A stretch of 13,584 bases of DNA from Sulfurimonadaceae bacterium. GTDB taxonomy: Bacteria; Campylobacterota; Campylobacteria; Campylobacterales; Sulfurimonadaceae. A program made the position numbers and the translations under genes. Below the pieces are notes generated by a model. It was given only the letters and a program-made list of their open reading frames with translations. It did not search any database and was not told the origin of the DNA. The stretch is taken from the NCBI GenBank assembly GCA_026193155.1, contig JAPHSI010000261.1, forward strand, positions 1 through 13,584. The letters run 5' to 3'. Positions 13,284-13,584 of this stretch are shown in pieces (positions within the stretch are counted from its first letter, which is position 1; each line of letters starts with the position of its first letter).

Positions 13284-13584
13284 CCAATAGGAGTGCCGGC
13301 TTTTTTGGATTTTTCAGGACGAATTAGACATAAACCGTCATCATCTTTTGCTGCTAAAAGCATACCTTCTGAAAGCATACCCATAAGTTTTGCAGGTTTT
13401 AGGTTCGCAACTACACAAACTTGAGTACCTATTAGGTCTTCAGCAGAGTAGCTTTTTTTAATACCTGCTATGATTTGCCTAGGTTTATCCTCACCTAAAT
13501 CAACCTGCAGTTTTAAAAGTTTCGAGCTTTTTGGTACGGCTTCACCTTCAACTATGGTTCCAACTTTTAAAGATGTTTCAAAAA
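13280..13584 (-). CDS. metG: Methionyl-tRNA synthetase, C-terminal tRNA-binding domain (partial)
   Basis: The frame enters from the right edge and ends at TGA 13282-13280; only the last 100 residues are visible. They form an OB-fold tRNA-binding/dimerisation domain: KVGTIVEGEAVPKSSKLLKL, then VDLGEDKPRQIIAGIKKSY, VCVVANLKPAKLMGMLSEGM and a final GLCLIRPEKSKKAGTPIG. This domain ends bacterial MetG dimers and charges tRNA-Met in the cytosol with the catalytic part outside the window. A stand-alone CsaA/Trbp111-like protein is possible but less likely. The stop overlaps the next gene's start by 4 bases. Confidence 0.88.
   Translation of the reverse strand, partial: FETSLKVGTIVEGEAVPKSSKLLKLQVDLGEDKPRQIIAGIKKSYSAEDLIGTQVCVVANLKPAKLMGMLSEGMLLAAKDDDGLCLIRPEKSKKAGTPIG

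Noticed and set aside
1..13584. A new defence, mobile or biosynthetic system
   Set aside because: All clear genes belong to core families (envelope, translation, cofactor or tRNA modification, transport), with no cluster of unknown genes, nuclease/ATPase pairs, repeats or foreign base composition.

Overview
The window is ordinary chromosomal DNA from a low-GC, AT-rich Campylobacterota (Epsilonproteobacteria), most likely a Sulfurimonas-like organism. I infer this from protein character, A/T-rich codon use, near-total gene packing and the gene order tatD - LysM lytic transglycosylase - rlpA - kdsC - lptC - lptA - engB - PBP2, a cluster familiar from this phylum. No rRNA, tRNA, CRISPR array, insertion sequence, phage gene or horizontally acquired island is visible. 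No stretch over 300 bases lacks a gene.

Left block (1-8235, all + strand): the tail of an unidentified gene, then eleven tightly packed genes that mostly overlap by 1-34 bases and look like one translationally coupled envelope operon. In order they are tatD, an MltD-like transglycosylase with two LysM domains, rlpA, hisB, kdsC, lptC, lptA, engB, a short N-acetylglutamate synthase-like GNAT, an MreD-like membrane protein, and mrdA (PBP2). They cover peptidoglycan cleavage and synthesis during cell elongation, Kdo synthesis and LPS transport, ribosome assembly, and two amino-acid biosynthesis steps (His, Arg). The hisB reading frame carries an in-frame TAA at codon 87 but is otherwise intact.

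Middle (8236-9945): a bidirectional terminator-like hairpin separates mrdA from a minus-strand group of a CaCA-family cation exchanger, ybeY, and a previously unlisted 59-codon small gene with a good Shine-Dalgarno sequence. A short divergent promoter region with a palindrome separates the small gene from queC.

Right (9946-13584): queC (queuosine/preQ0 synthesis) and a YgjP-type metallopeptidase-family gene on +, converging on a minus-strand group of metG (3' end only), a 332-residue protein that looks like a degenerate Mur ligase, and a Tat-exported lipoprotein of the TRAP substrate-binding family without its membrane partners nearby.

The most notable points are the nonsense codon in hisB, the Mur-ligase-like protein with an apparently dead P-loop, the overlooked small gene, the apparently leaderless ybeY and queC promoters, and the orphan TRAP binding protein. 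I found no convincing new multi-gene system.
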